A DNA stretch of 64,000 nt from JANXQG01 sp963709175. GTDB lineage: Bacteria > Planctomycetota > Planctomycetia > Pirellulales > Thermoguttaceae. A model generated the notes under the pieces. The model saw only the letters and a list, made by a program, of their open reading frames with translations, did not search any database and was not told the DNA's origin. The stretch is from the NCBI GenBank assembly GCA_963709175.1, contig CAVPVK010000007.1, positions 930,001 through 994,000 of the forward strand. The letters are read 5' to 3'. Positions within the stretch are counted from its first letter, which is position 1; the number at the start of each line of letters is the position of its first letter. Positions 31,970 to 43,600 of the stretch are shown here, piece by piece. A program made the position numbers and the translations under genes.

Positions 31970-34900
31970 ATGTCACCTCTTCCCGAAGGCCTTTATGAGT
32001 CGTTGCTTGACGAGCAGCTGAGGGCGATCCTCGAAAGCCGCCCTGAGGTACGTGCAGATCTGGGGAAACTCGAACCGGAGGAAGAACCGACCCGCTATGC
32101 GGCGTTTCTGGCGAAACTCCTGGAGAAGGCCCTCCGGCTCGACGGCCAGCCTGACTCTCGGAGAAATCTATGCAATGAGATTATTGAGCGTCTAGCGGCG
32201 TCCCGTGGCGCGGAGTTCCTGCGGTCGAACCGGCTGGTTGCCGCTGAGAAAGCACTCCTTCTGGAAGTCACCCCTCCCCACTACGAGCAAGGGGTTATGC
32301 CCCGGCCAGAGACGAGTCTCGCTGAGAGCAGCCTTTTCACCGGCTCGCCCGTCGACCCACAACTTGTGCACGAATTGGCCCGAGAGATGCGATCGGCAGA
32401 TTCGGTTGACGTCCTGGTCTCGTTCATCAAGTGGTCAGGGCTCCGTCTCTTGATGCCAGCGTTCGAGGAAATATCGGCCCGCGGCGACCAAGTGCGCCTC
32501 ATTACGACATCGTACATGGGTGCCTCGGATGCCGAGGCAGTCGAATGGCTGGCGAAGTTGCCAGGTGTTGACGTTCGCGTGTCCTACGATACCGAGCGGA
32601 CACGCCTCCACGCCAAGGCCTATCATTTCCGTCGTCACAGCGGCTATTCCACTGCTTACATTGGCTCCGCGAACATGTCCCACGCGGCGATGACCAGCGG
32701 ACTGGAATGGAATTTGAAAATCACGGCGCAGGACATGCCCCGCATCCTCGACAAGTTCCTTGCAGAGTTTGAAACCTATTGGAACAGTCAGGAATTCATC
32801 CCCTTCGACCCCGGTAAGCCCTCCGCGTTTCGGGAAGCCATCAAGCACGCCCGAACTCGACAAGGCGCGGCGATGGTTCTTTTCGACATTCGCCCCCATC
32901 CCTTCCAGGAGCGAATCCTCGATGCCTTGGCCGCTGAGCGGCAGGTGCATCACCAATGGCGCAACCTTGTTGTGGCCGCAACCGGGACCGGGAAAACAGT
33001 CGTCGCGGCATTTGATTTCAAGCGGTTCTATGAGGATCGCAAGCGCCAGGCCCGCCTCCTCTTCGTCGCCCACCGCAAGGAGATTCTCGAACAAGCGGTC
33101 GGCACATTTCGGGCAGTACTTCGGGTTCCCGACTTTGGCGAACTTCTCGTCGGACCATACACCCCGACCCGGCTCGACCAACTCTTCTGCTCTGTGGACA
33201 TGCTAGGTACGCGGCGCCTGTGGGAGCAAGTCGGGCAAAAGTTCTATGATTTCATTATTGTTGACGAGGTTCATCACGGCCCAGCCGCAAGCTACCGGTC
33301 GATTTTCGAGCAATTCTCCCCAGAGATTCTCTTGGGGCTCACGGCTACGCCCGAGCGGATGGATGGCGCCAGTGTTGCTGCGGATTTCGGCAATCGCTTT
33401 GCCGCGGAAATCCGACTACCTGAAGCGCTGGAAGAAAAACTCCTGTGTCCGTTTCACTACTTCGGTGTTGCCGACCCCGTATCCTTGGCTGCCGACAAGT
33501 TCTGGCGTGCTGGGAAATATGATATTGGGGCGTTGGAAGACGAGTACACGGGCGACCATGTAGCAGCCAAACAGAGAGTGGACGTCATTGTTAGCTCCCT
33601 CTTGCGTTACGAACCCGATTTGGAGCGAGTTCGCGGCATCGCGTTCTGTGTCTCCATCCGACATGCGGAGTTCATGGCCAAAAAGTTCAACCAGCGGGGA
33701 ATTCTCTCAGCCGTTCTCGTGGGCGAGACCTCTGGTGGGGAGCGGACCAGGCTGCTTAACGAGTTCCGAGCTGGAAAGATTTGCTTCCTGTTCACACGCG
33801 ATGTGCTCAACGAGGGTCTTGATGTCCCCGAAGTGAACACGGTTCTTTTCCTGCGTCCCACGGAAAGCATGACTGTTTTTCTCCAGCAGCTTGGCCGCGG
33901 GCTGCGACATGCCGCCGAAAAGGACTGCCTCACCGTCCTTGACTTCGTTGGCCAGGCACATCGCCGCTATCGCATCGACCGTAAGTTGAAAGCCCTCCTT
34001 TCCAAGCGCCGATTCAATATTCAGCGCGAGGTTGAGTTGGATTTTCCGCATCTCCCGGCTGGCTGTAATATCCAACTCGACCGGATTGCGCGAACACGTA
34101 TTGGCCAATATCCGTGAGAACCTGCGGAACCTCGCCGAGCAAGTGCCCGATCGCCTGGAATCGTTTGAACACGAGGCGGGACAACCGTTGACGTTCGGCA
34201 ACTTTGTTCGGTTTCATGACTATGAGCCGGAAGCCCTGCTGGCACGCTACACCTGGTCGCAGTGGAAGGCGAAAGCACGCTTGTCGATAGTGCCCGCCGA
34301 CCCGGACCTCCAGCGGTTGCGGTTTGCCCTGATTGCTGCCGCGCAAACCAGTGGTCCAAGAGAGCTCTCGCGGCTGAAGCAAGTCGTTGGGCATTTGCGA
34401 GCGGGCGACGCAGCCACGGCCTTGGCGGAAGCAGGGGATTCCGCCTTGGTTACCCACTACCGCATCTGGGGCCAACCAGGTCCGAAACTGGGGATAGCGA
34501 GCATCGAGGAGTCGTATCAGAGAGCAGCCCAGAATCGTTCCGTGCTCAGCGATATGGAAGAAATCTTGGACTGGGCCGATGGCGAGTCACGCGTTGGCAG
34601 TTCGCCGGTTGCGCTGCCTTTCGATTGCCTGCTGGAACTCCACGCAACTTATGGGAGTGACGAAATCAAGGCCACACTGGGAGGGGCATCCTTCGAGTCC
34701 GCCGGAGTCACCGGCGTCGGCTGGCTACATTTTCCGAAAATCAAGACTTTTGCTTCGTTGGTCACATTCCAGAAGACCGAGAAGGAGTTTTCTCCTAGCA
34801 CGATGTATCAGGACTATCCGATAAGCCGTGATTTGTTGCACTGGGAATCCCAGTCGCAGACCAGCCAGGGCAGTGAAACCGGACAGAACCTCATCCATCA

Positions 34901-35093
34901 CCTTGAGCGCGGGTACACGATGTTGTTCTTTGCCCGCTCTCGCAAGAAGCTGAGTGGTGCTACCGCTCCGTTCACCTACCTTGGGCCAGCGGCACATGTA
35001 AGTCACCAGTCCGAACGGCCGATCCAGATGATTTGGAAACTCACCCACCCCATGCCCGTTGAGATGTTTGAAGAGAATCGTCGGGGTGGATAA
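31970..35093 (+). CDS. PLD-domain SF2 helicase with DUF3427 (one frameshift)
   Basis: About 1040 aa. Order: an N-terminal helical region; a phospholipase-D-like nuclease domain (HAKAYHF and GSANMSHAAM giving one HxK and the matching N/S); an SF2 helicase with Walker A ATGTGKT, DEVHH box and motif VI LGRGLRHA; and a C-terminal DUF3427 (ASLVTFQKTEKEFSPSTMYQDYP). The frame changes near 34095, where IARTRIG should read IAREHVLANI, so one base is probably missing. Such proteins resemble restriction-type or DNA-repair ATPases and are often carried in variable genome regions. DNA cleavage is inferred from the domains. Confidence 0.85.
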
Positions 35094-35147
35094 TGGAAAT
35101 CGATGGGCCCAAAGCCGCTGGGACTCGTTCCAAACGTTCTACTGGAG

Positions 35148-35479
35148 CGTAGTGTCTAGAACCGGCACGGGATATAACGCCCGAGAAAATGTTTCAAAAG
35201 CAGTGGGCCTTCGCGGTATTGGAGCAAGTCTTGTTGCGTCTGCGCGACGAAATGGCGGCCGATGGCAACCCTGTCTTCGAAGCCTTGGAGGAGAAACTGA
35301 ACGGCAGCCGCCCGAGCCAAAATGCGGTCGTCGCTGCCGAACTGGGCACGAGCGAAGGAGCGGTCAAGACGGCCGCGCACCGTCTTCGTCGTCGTTATGG
35401 GCTAATTCTGCGCGACGAAATCGCCCAAACCGTACCCGCGCCTGACGAAATCGATGACGAAATCCGCTTCCTAAGATAG
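35148..35479 (+). pseudogene. C-terminal fragment of an ECF-type RNA polymerase sigma factor
   Basis: About 105 residues: TPEKMFQKQWAFAVLEQVLLRL, then the region-4 helix-turn-helix AAELGTSEGAVKTAAHRLRR and RYGLILRDEIAQTV. This is the C-terminal half of planctomycete sigma-70/ECF factors. Region 2 is absent upstream and a stop codon precedes the fragment. Confidence 0.8.
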
Positions 35480-35903
35480 TGTTTCTAGGCACTGCGAGGC
35501 CGGCTCAAAAAAAAGAAGACTTATTGCGGCACATCTGGAAAATCGACCCTTTTCCGGGAACCTCGACCGCCGCCTAACCTGCAACGGTCACCCCCACTCC
35601 ACAGCGAAGCGGCGGGGCCGGCGGCAAAAGTCAATAAACCTCCGGTTTTTCTTGACCAGCAGGCGACTTTAGACTCGCCCGTGATTTCCTGGAAAGCCCG
35701 TTTCTACGAGCGCTCCAGTAATCACGTTTCAAATGATCGTGTTCTAACCTGTGTCGATCACCGAACGTCACCCCACCCACCGCGTCCAAACGCTAGAAGA
35801 GGGGCGCGGCTTGTCTCCAAAAATCAGGAACCGTCGGGGTTTTCTTGGCTGGCAGATGATTTGACAACCATTGCCGTCACCATGCCCCCCCTGTGTCAAC
35901 ATG
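35480..35903. other. intergenic, no gene seen
   Basis: About 420 bases between the sigma fragment and the convergent phosphatase. A short A-run near 35508 is the only visible feature. Confidence 0.4.
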
Positions 35904-36818
35904 CTATGGGATGTGGTATCGAGCGACCAGCACGGTAACATTGTCCTTGCCCCCGCGCTGCAAAGCCATATCAACAAGTGCCTTGCACACCTGGTCTGAC
36001 CCCTCGATTTGGCCGAAGATTTCAAGGATCTCGTCGTCATGGACCATTTCCGTCAAACCGTCTGTACATAGCAGGACTCGATCGCCGTCCAATAGGCGTA
36101 CTTGCAACATCTCAACGTGAAGTTGCCCGGTCTGCGATCCCATGACGTTCGTCAAAACGTGACGCATACGATGCGAGGCCACCTCCTCGGCTCCGATCTC
36201 GCCGGCATCGGCCAGTGCTTGAGCCACGGTGTGATCGCGAGTGAGTCGCCGAAGACATCTGCCGCGGTACAAATAGGCACGCGAATCGCCCACGTGAAAG
36301 CGGAATAAATCATCACCCACGCTGTACGTAATGGTCAGGGTCGTCCCCATCCTGTGCAGGGCAGGGTCGGATCGAGCCTTCTTAGCCAATGCCTCGTCAA
36401 TCCGATGGATCATCCGGCAGGATCGGTCCATTAGGTCCCTCGCCTCCTGCTCATTGATCTTCAGGTTCCACTTGACGTCGTTGAGCCGCAGATTTACGCC
36501 GATCGTGATAGCCATCATGCTGGCAACCTCGCCGGCAGCCTCACCGCCCATGCCATCCGCCACAACCATGCTGTAGGCAACGTCCTCGAAGTAGTCTGGC
36601 ACTTGGCCTGGTGGCAGGTTGCTTATCAGCGTTTCCATCGTCCGGCTGGTCCGTGCAATCCGGAAGTGGTCCTCGTTGTTTGCCCGCAGCTTGCCGACGT
36701 CGGATATGGCCTCGAAGTCGACCCGAACCAAAGACGAGAAAGGTCGTGGCCGCTCCGTGCCGGAAACCCGGGCGTCTTGTGCAAATTCCACCGTGTCGAT
36801 CTCGTTTTGAGGACCCAT
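35904..36818 (-). CDS. PP2C-family serine/threonine phosphatase
   Basis: 304 aa. Metal-dependent phosphatase that reverses Ser/Thr phosphorylation, typical of planctomycete kinase signalling. PP2C motifs: SDVGKLRANNEDHF, VADGMGGEAAGEVAS, MGTTLTITY, FHVGDSRAYLYR, LTRDHTV, LLCTDGLTEMV and GGKDNVTVLV. All metal-binding Asp residues are present. A stretch of about 25 residues after RIARTSR enlarges the first loop. Cytoplasmic, no membrane segment. The frame is intact. Confidence 0.95.
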   Translation of the reverse strand: MGPQNEIDTVEFAQDARVSGTERPRPFSSLVRVDFEAISDVGKLRANNEDHFRIARTSRTMETLISNLPPGQVPDYFEDVAYSMVVADGMGGEAAGEVASMMAITIGVNLRLNDVKWNLKINEQEARDLMDRSCRMIHRIDEALAKKARSDPALHRMGTTLTITYSVGDDLFRFHVGDSRAYLYRGRCLRRLTRDHTVAQALADAGEIGAEEVASHRMRHVLTNVMGSQTGQLHVEMLQVRLLDGDRVLLCTDGLTEMVHDDEILEIFGQIEGSDQVCKALVDMALQRGGKDNVTVLVARYHIP

Positions 36819-37412
36819 GTTCCGCTCCTATTACGCCCATCCGCTTGCCAACTAGCCTAATTGTCGAGGCCACCGAAGTGCGGTCAAGAGCCTTTCCTGC
36901 AAATCACTGGAAAGCAGACCAGAAATCGGCTACCGGAAACATGCTGACCCGCTCTGCGGACCGCGACGGGAACGTGGAGTTCCGCCCCGGCGGTGCTCAA
37001 ACCTCTTCCGGAACCTGAGCCCGCGTTACGACCCGTGCGGAATTCGGCATCTGGCCCCCCGGCCCCGATACCGGCAACACTCCGTTTTATCTCCCCCCGA
37101 GGGTGGAGCCGCCCTGGGTCTTATCCGGGCTATAGAACCCTCCGGCAAGACTTTACTATGGCAGCCATCGTTGCCGCACCCTTGCTCATACTCCTGACCA
37201 TGGGTCTGCTCAATTTGCTTTTTGGTCGCTAGTTACGGCAGAAGTTGGCTGTCCTGGCCCAGGTCGGCACCGCTTTTCTCTGCAAGGATCAGCCCGTGCC
37301 CCGACTCACCGGCCGCCGCAGGGCTAGGGACCATTGCACCATGCCGATCTTTGGTGTAGGGTAACGAGTTCCAATTGGCTCGAAGAAAAGACATACCGTC
37401 GGGAATCGTGAA
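36819..37412. other. intergenic, at most a tiny membrane peptide
   Basis: About 590 bases. One plus-strand peptide of 24 residues (MAAIVAAPLLILLTMGLLNL...) at about 37158-37232 is hydrophobic enough to be a single membrane segment, but nothing else supports it. Confidence 0.3.
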
Positions 37413-39521
37413 ATGTTGCCCTTGAGCTTGTTTCGAGTTTTCACAATCACTGCCGGATTACTGAGTTCGGTGACGTTATCAGCTTGGGCGGCCGATGATG
37501 CTGCGACGTCCGTTCCCAACCCAATTTACGGCGACCCCAAGGCGCCTATCAAAATGAAGTACTTGCGGGAGAGAATGCAAACTATGCTGCAAAGCCAGCG
37601 GGCGGCCGACTACTTCACCCGCTTTCAGGGGTATCTCGCAGAAAGGCTGCAACAGTCGGCCGGGAGCAATACGGGCTCGGAACTAACCGGCAACGGTCGA
37701 TTGAGTGCGTACGAACACATGCTCCGCGATCCATTGCAGGCCCCCGTTGAAGCCGAACAGTTCACCCGGCAATTGCACAGGGCAATCGTGGACGACCCGT
37801 CCGGCTTGGGGCCGGCGCTGGCCACGGCCTCGCAGGGCCTCGATCTCGGCAAGCGCCCGGCCAGGGCCTTTGTGAAGGTCTCATCGCCCGAGCAAGCCCT
37901 GGATGTGGTGAAAAAGGCCCTCGAAGAAGCGCCCATGGCTCACGCGAGGGCGTTGGCGCCGCTGAATAAAGCTGAGACGAACACGATGGTTAGTGAACTC
38001 TATCCGGTCCTGGTGTCGGGGAACCAAGAAGGCCATACGCTTAACGACCGCGCACGTGGCCGGGCGCTGGTCGACCTGATGGACAAGATGGACCGCCGGG
38101 CTCTCATCGAGGCCGCTGAAGCGGTCGTTCCCTTGACTGATCCCAAGTTGCTGGACCAACTCAAGCAGATTCCCGCCGACGGCAACATTGCCGTCGCGGG
38201 GGTCAGCGGCCGCGTTGCAGCCAAGATCGATACTCCGGCGGGCGCTATCGTCATCGGTGGAAAGGAACCGAAGACCTACAAGCTGGATGAAATGAAAGAC
38301 GTCGCGGTGGTGATCGACCTGGGCCACGGCAACACGTACGAAGAGGGAACGACTTCGCTGGATCGGCCGGTCCTCATCGTTTTGAATCTGGGCGGTGGTA
38401 ATATTTTCCGCGGCAAGAGACCCGGAATCCAAGGCGGCGCCATGCTGGGTGTTTCCCTGGTGGTGAATCGGGAGGGGAACAACTCCTACCAGGCAGACGA
38501 CCTCGCCCAGGCTTCGGCAATCGCCGGTGTCGGCATTATCGTCGAGCATGGCGGGAAGAATACGTATCGGGGCGTGCGTCGCGTGCAGGGACAGGCGTTA
38601 GGCGGCGTGGGCATCCTTATTGGCCGCGGCGGCGAGAACGATTATCACGCAGCCATGTGGGCCCAGGGCTTTGGGGCCCCGTTGGGTTTTGGATTGCTGG
38701 AGGACACCGTGGGCCACGATCACTACTATTGCGGCGGCCTCTACATCACTTCCTACAAGAAGTCCACGAGTTCCCGCATTCCCAAGACGCCAGGTTACGA
38801 AGGTTTTGGACAAGGCGTGGGCGCGGGTATCCGCCAGGTGGGCGACGGCGGCATCGGCATCATCCTCAACGGGGGCGGCCATAACGTCTACGAATTTGAT
38901 TATCTCTCCCACGGCGGAGGTTACTGGTGCGGCATGGGCTTCGCCCGCGACTTTGGCGGCAACAGCCAGCGGCTTATCGCGCGAACGGCCTGGGACGGCG
39001 GTCCGCGCCCGAGCCGCTCTTTCAACGCTTTGGCTGCGGCTGGGGATGCCATTATTCGGTCGGCTTCCTGTTCGACGATGGCGGCAACAGCCTTTATGAA
39101 GGCACGATCATGGGGGCCGGAATGGGATGGGATTGTTCCGTCGGCGCGCTTTGCAGCTTTGGCGAAAAAGACCACTTTAAGACGACGGGCGGTCTGACCC
39201 AAGGCTGCGGCGCACAGGCCAGCCTCGGTGTTCTTTACCATTATGGCAACGATGCTGTTTACGAAGGCGGCAGTCCAGCGTACGCTCCGCCAGGAATCAG
39301 CTACCACAAGTGGCCCGAGTGCGGCGGCAATTTCAGCTTCGTGATCAACGAGAAGGGCAACAGTACTTTTAGCTTTGGCGGCCAGCAGCCCACGCGCCTC
39401 GAGCCAGAAGCGGGCGGTCCCCCCGATCGGCCTGAGCGGCGGTTTTTTGGTCGTCGATTCGACGCCCAATGAAGCGCCGGCGCCTGTGAGTAACGCAACC
39501 GCGAACTCCGTTCGTACTTGA
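37413..39521 (+). CDS. secreted glycine-rich repeat protein of unknown function (frameshifted)
   Basis: About 700 aa. Signal peptide VFTITAGLLSSVTLSAWA. Residues 30-270 are helical and hydrophilic. The rest consists of about ten imperfect repeats of 35-40 residues around a core like GVGIIVEHGGKNTYRG, GVGILIGRGGENDYHA and VGFLFDDGGNSLYEG, which suggests a right-handed beta-helix or similar solenoid. The frame changes near 39000 (after ARDFGGN) and near 39415. Function not recognised. First of a plus-strand series leading to the fucosidase. Confidence 0.6.
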
Positions 39522-40198
39522 AGATTGACAACCCGGTGATCATCAACGACAGTAATTTGCAAGCTGCCGTCACACAGACCGCGAGCCTCGGCGCGGGCTG
39601 GCACGCCATCGACCGCCGCTTTGGCCAAGGCGGCGGCGTAGGCCCGCAAGGGCAGTTCGGCGACTACGGAATCGCTTACGAGGCCCCCGGCCGTTCGACG
39701 TGGACCCAATTCCCGGACCCAGGTAACGGAAGCGTATTCGCCACCAGTTACCTCCCTAACGGCAACAGCTTCGACAAGAACGGCAACTATCGAATTGACT
39801 GGACGAGCGTCTTTATCGCTGCCGACAAGCCGGTCAAGCTCGACCGCACGCCACCCGGCCAGACAATGGGTGCTTATGCCGGGCTCTCGTTGCGATTCCC
39901 GAAGGGGCCGGAAGGCCGGCGGTTTCTGACCGGCGAAAACGCCACCACCACACAAGGCGGCGGCAAGAAATCGCAGTGGGCCGACTTCTCCGGCCCCACG
40001 GCCGGTAAAAACGACGATGAAATCAAGGACTGCAACCATGAAACGAACCCCCCAATCAGCACATTCTTGCTTGGTTTCAAGATCTGCGAGATGGGCACAT
40101 GGGGCCCGACGCATGAATTCGTGGCCGTGTGGCGCGAAGGAACCGAATCCTGCAACACGGGATCGCGACGCAAGATCAAGATGAAGGAAAAACTATGA
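39518..40198 (+). CDS. PmoA-like (DUF6807) fragment
   Basis: Up to 227 aa from a TTG. The middle, TSVFIAADKPVKLDRTPPG then AYAGLSLRF and KKSQWADFSGP, resembles the DUF6807/PmoA family of planctomycete secreted proteins. The first 60 residues (GWHAIDRRFGQGGG...) and the last 50 do not fit, and there is no signal peptide. Likely a partial gene, perhaps the frameshifted continuation of the preceding one. Confidence 0.45.
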   Translation: MKIDNPVIINDSNLQAAVTQTASLGAGWHAIDRRFGQGGGVGPQGQFGDYGIAYEAPGRSTWTQFPDPGNGSVFATSYLPNGNSFDKNGNYRIDWTSVFIAADKPVKLDRTPPGQTMGAYAGLSLRFPKGPEGRRFLTGENATTTQGGGKKSQWADFSGPTAGKNDDEIKDCNHETNPPISTFLLGFKICEMGTWGPTHEFVAVWREGTESCNTGSRRKIKMKEKL

Positions 40199-41844
40199 GA
40201 ACCAGACTTCTGCCCTGCTTCGGCATGGCCCTCCTGGCCTGGAACTGTGCCGCACAAGAGAACCAGGCGAACGACGTCGAGACAGCCGGAACCGCCAAGG
40301 TCACCGCCCATTCCGACGGGCTGCACGGCTATATCGGTTTCAGCGCGACCCGCCCGCCCGCCCAATCCGAGTTCAGTGCGGGCATGGGGTTCTACTCCGC
40401 GGTCTGGCCGCTGATCGACCAGCCGCTGGCCGGCTTTCAGATTGGCCTGGCCGGCTCGTGGATCACGCCGGACAACTCCGACAACAAGGACAAGCCGCTC
40501 GCGCCCGAAGGCACGCTGGCCAGAACTTGGCGGGAGCGCGGTCCCACCTGGAGCAGCGTGTTTCAAACTGTCGAGGGCGGTTTGGGCTACTGGGCGGGCA
40601 ACCACTTCCGATACGGCCCGCCCAAGTTCAGCATGAACGCCACGCCGCAATGCTACGATTACGAGATCGGATCGCCGGGCTGGTCTTTCTTTTACAGCAA
40701 CAAAGCTTTGCCGGACCATCGTTTGGGCATCGCGCAAGCTGAGCAACCGGCTGTTGATTCCTCCCGATGCGCTACCGTTTCAGGGAAATCCCAACGGCCA
40801 ATTCCTGGGCTACACGTGGATGGCCTTGCCCTTTACCGATCCCACCACGGGCGATCCGCCCACGGGCGACCAGAGTTGGACGTGCTTCCTGAGCGCGGCC
40901 AACTTCAAGGGCCCGATCGCCTATTACATTCCGGAGACCTGGAGCAAGATCGGCAAGCTGTTCAACTATCCGTTCATTTATGGACGCGGACTCGATGCTC
41001 GGCCGGGCGAGATGGGCGGCGGCGCCATGGAGATCAACACCGTGCCCTGTTTCGAGGCCAAGGATGCGCCACGGGGTGGTTTATTCGAAGATCCCCAAAT
41101 TGCAGTTCCCGGTGGACGAGCGGGGGAGAAGCTTCCTTGTGCAGGACGTGACCTACTATTCCAAAGCCGCCCTGTACGATGCCTTCAAGGCATGGCGGAA
41201 CGGCGGCCCGACCTGCTCCGGGCGATTCGACGAGAAGGGCGCGTGGAAATCCAAGCTGACGACTGCGCACCACGCGCTACAGCCAATCCGGCAAGCAACT
41301 AGCCGGCGTTGAACACGTTTTCGACACCAAGGTGTTCGAGGGCGACGTGTGGGGCCTGCAGTGGTCCAAGAGCAAAATCAGTCCCCGGGGCGTGTTCCCA
41401 CGGTATTACCAGCTGATCGGCGACAAGCGCGTCGCGATCTCGGCCGCGGACGTGCCCGCCGAGACGCGGTTGCCGGCGCAGGAGTTCGAACTGGCCCCAC
41501 AGGGCCCGCCGTACACGTCGCCCGCAACGGGCGCCTGGAGCCGGCCCGGTCCGACACGCGGACCGTTTACGGTCAAGCTCGTTGACGGTTCCGTAGTAAC
41601 GTATTCTTGGTACCGCTTCGTCGATCAGCCGTCATTTCAGCAGTACCATTGGAGCGCCGAGAAGAAGGCCGCGTTACAGGCCTTCGTGACAAAACTCCAC
41701 GCGACGTGGCCCATAGACCGGGACTACATGGCTCCGCCCAGTCGCGGCAAGCTGGCGACGCTCGATCCGGCGCTGCTGGTGACGCCGCCCAAAGGCCTGG
41801 AGGTGGGTTATGTCCCCATCGTAACGCATCAAGCCGTGCGATGA
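40195..41844 (+). CDS. secreted protein of unknown function (three frameshifts)
   Basis: About 545 aa when joined. Signal peptide RLLPCFGMALLAWNCAAQ. Consistent blocks in three frames: HGYIGFSATRPPAQSEF...PGWSFFYSNKALPDHRLG, then GQFLGYTWMALPFTDPTTG...MEINTVPCFEAKDA, then VDERGRSFLVQDVTYYSK, then LAGVEHVFDTKVFEGDVWGLQWSK to the end. Frames change near 40745, 41080 and 41270. No domain recognised; Trp- and Gly-rich and probably all-beta. Confidence 0.55.
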
Positions 41845-41879
41845 TGATCGCACTAGGCAAAAAACAAGGGATACAAACC

Positions 41880-43403
41880 ATGAACGCATTCGGTGCTCTA
41901 ATAAGAGTTGCTAGCTCCGTATTGCCGTTGTCCGTCCTGCTGATTGGGAACACCTGTGTCCCGGCTGCCGCGGAAGAAAAGCCGTACACCGCCGACTGGG
42001 CCTCGTTGAAAACGCACCCGGTCCCACGATGGCTTCGCGAGGGCAAATTCGGCATATACACGCATTGGGGCGTCTACTCGGTGCCAGCCCAGGGGCCGAA
42101 CGCCACCTGGTATGCCAACATCGTCTATTGGGAACCCGGTTCCCCCGAGCGAAAACATTGGGAGCAAGCCTATGGCCCGCTGGAACAGTTTGGCTACAAG
42201 GATCTCATCCCCAGGTTTACCGGTGAGAAGTTCAATGCCGAAGAATGGGCCGACCTGTTCCAAAAAGCCGGGGCCCGATTTGCCGGCCCCGTGGCCGAGC
42301 ACCACGATGGCTTCGCCATGTGGGACACGAAGTACTCGCCCTGGAATGCCGCGAAGATGGGCCCCAAGCGGGACGTGGTGGGTGAACTTGCCAAGGCGAT
42401 CAAGAAACGCAATATGAAATTCGTCGCCGCCTTTCACCATGCGGAAAGCTGGCTGTACTTCCCAACGTTCGACAAGCGCTACGATTGCGGTGACCCGCGC
42501 TACTCCGGCCTGTACGGCTTCATCCACGAAAAGAACGCCCTGCCGAGCAAGGCTTTTTGCGAGCAGTGGAAGGGCAAGGTCGTCGAAGTCATCGACAAGT
42601 ACGATCCGGATCTGGTCTGGTTCGACAACGGCTTGGAACTGATCACCGACTCCTATAAACAGGACATGATTGCCTATTACTACAACCACGCGGCAGCGCG
42701 TAGGAAAGAGGTGGTGGTAACCTACAAGCGCAACACCCTGCCGCCGGGCACCGGCCTGCTCGACCTGGAACGCGGACAGGAAGCGGACCTGACTTACTAC
42801 GAATGGATCACTGACTCAACCGTGGACGTGGGAAGAGGCTGGGGATACGTCAAGGGCCTGGGGTTCAAGACGGTCGGCAACCTCATCGTGAACCTCGTCG
42901 ACCGCGTGAGCAAGAACGGCTACCTGCTGTTGAACGTCGGCCCCAAGCCCGACGGCACCATCCCGGACGAGGCCAAGAAGTTGTTGCTGGGCATGGGAAA
43001 GTGGCTCCGTGTCAACGGCGAGGCGATTTACGGCACGACCCCCTGGGTAATGGGCGGCGAGGGGCCAACGCGGCTGACGACGCGCGGCGATTTCAACGAG
43101 CAAAACAACCTCCGCTACACTGGCCGCGATATCCGCTTCACGGTGAAGGGCAACAACCTCTACGCGATAGCCCTGGCCTGGCCCGGCGATCGCCTGCTGA
43201 TCACTAGCCTCGCTCCCCATTGGGAGTCGTGGACCGGCTGGTGCGGGCTCTATCCGTCGGAAATCGTCTCGATCACAATGCTCGGCGACGGCAAGCCGCT
43301 TCATTGGGAGATGACCGCCCGCGGGCTCTCTGTCGAGACGCCCAGCAAGAAGCCCTGCGAGCACGCTTTCGTCTTCAAAATCGAGCGGCGGAAACCCTTT
43401 TGA
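41880..43403 (+). CDS. alpha-L-fucosidase, GH29 family
   Basis: About 507 aa with signal peptide (VASSVLPLSVLLIGNTCVPA), so exported. GH29 enzymes release alpha-L-fucose with retention. Marks: KFGIYTHWGVYSVPA, ARFAGPVAEHHDGFAMWDTKYSPWNA, and the nucleophile Asp in PDLVWFDNGLE; a C-terminal beta domain follows (ENR-like GDRLLITSL). The ATG at 41880 starts directly at the signal peptide; an earlier in-frame ATG adds 13 residues. Followed by a transporter, so it probably feeds released sugar into the cell. Confidence 0.92.
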   Translation: MNAFGALIRVASSVLPLSVLLIGNTCVPAAAEEKPYTADWASLKTHPVPRWLREGKFGIYTHWGVYSVPAQGPNATWYANIVYWEPGSPERKHWEQAYGPLEQFGYKDLIPRFTGEKFNAEEWADLFQKAGARFAGPVAEHHDGFAMWDTKYSPWNAAKMGPKRDVVGELAKAIKKRNMKFVAAFHHAESWLYFPTFDKRYDCGDPRYSGLYGFIHEKNALPSKAFCEQWKGKVVEVIDKYDPDLVWFDNGLELITDSYKQDMIAYYYNHAAARRKEVVVTYKRNTLPPGTGLLDLERGQEADLTYYEWITDSTVDVGRGWGYVKGLGFKTVGNLIVNLVDRVSKNGYLLLNVGPKPDGTIPDEAKKLLLGMGKWLRVNGEAIYGTTPWVMGGEGPTRLTTRGDFNEQNNLRYTGRDIRFTVKGNNLYAIALAWPGDRLLITSLAPHWESWTGWCGLYPSEIVSITMLGDGKPLHWEMTARGLSVETPSKKPCEHAFVFKIERRKPF

Positions 43404-43600
43404 GCCGATCCTCTGCCGCAGACCGCAGGAATGAACGATCGTAGTAACCGAGATGCGTTGCACGGATACCAAGACGTTCACGCTGCGCCCATCCGGCCGT
43501 GGTGCCGGCCGGTAAACCCGCTTGGACCCCGGTCTCCGACGCGGGCGACCGGTGGTATATTGAGCGGCCGGGCAAACATGACTGGAACGAGGAAGAACTG

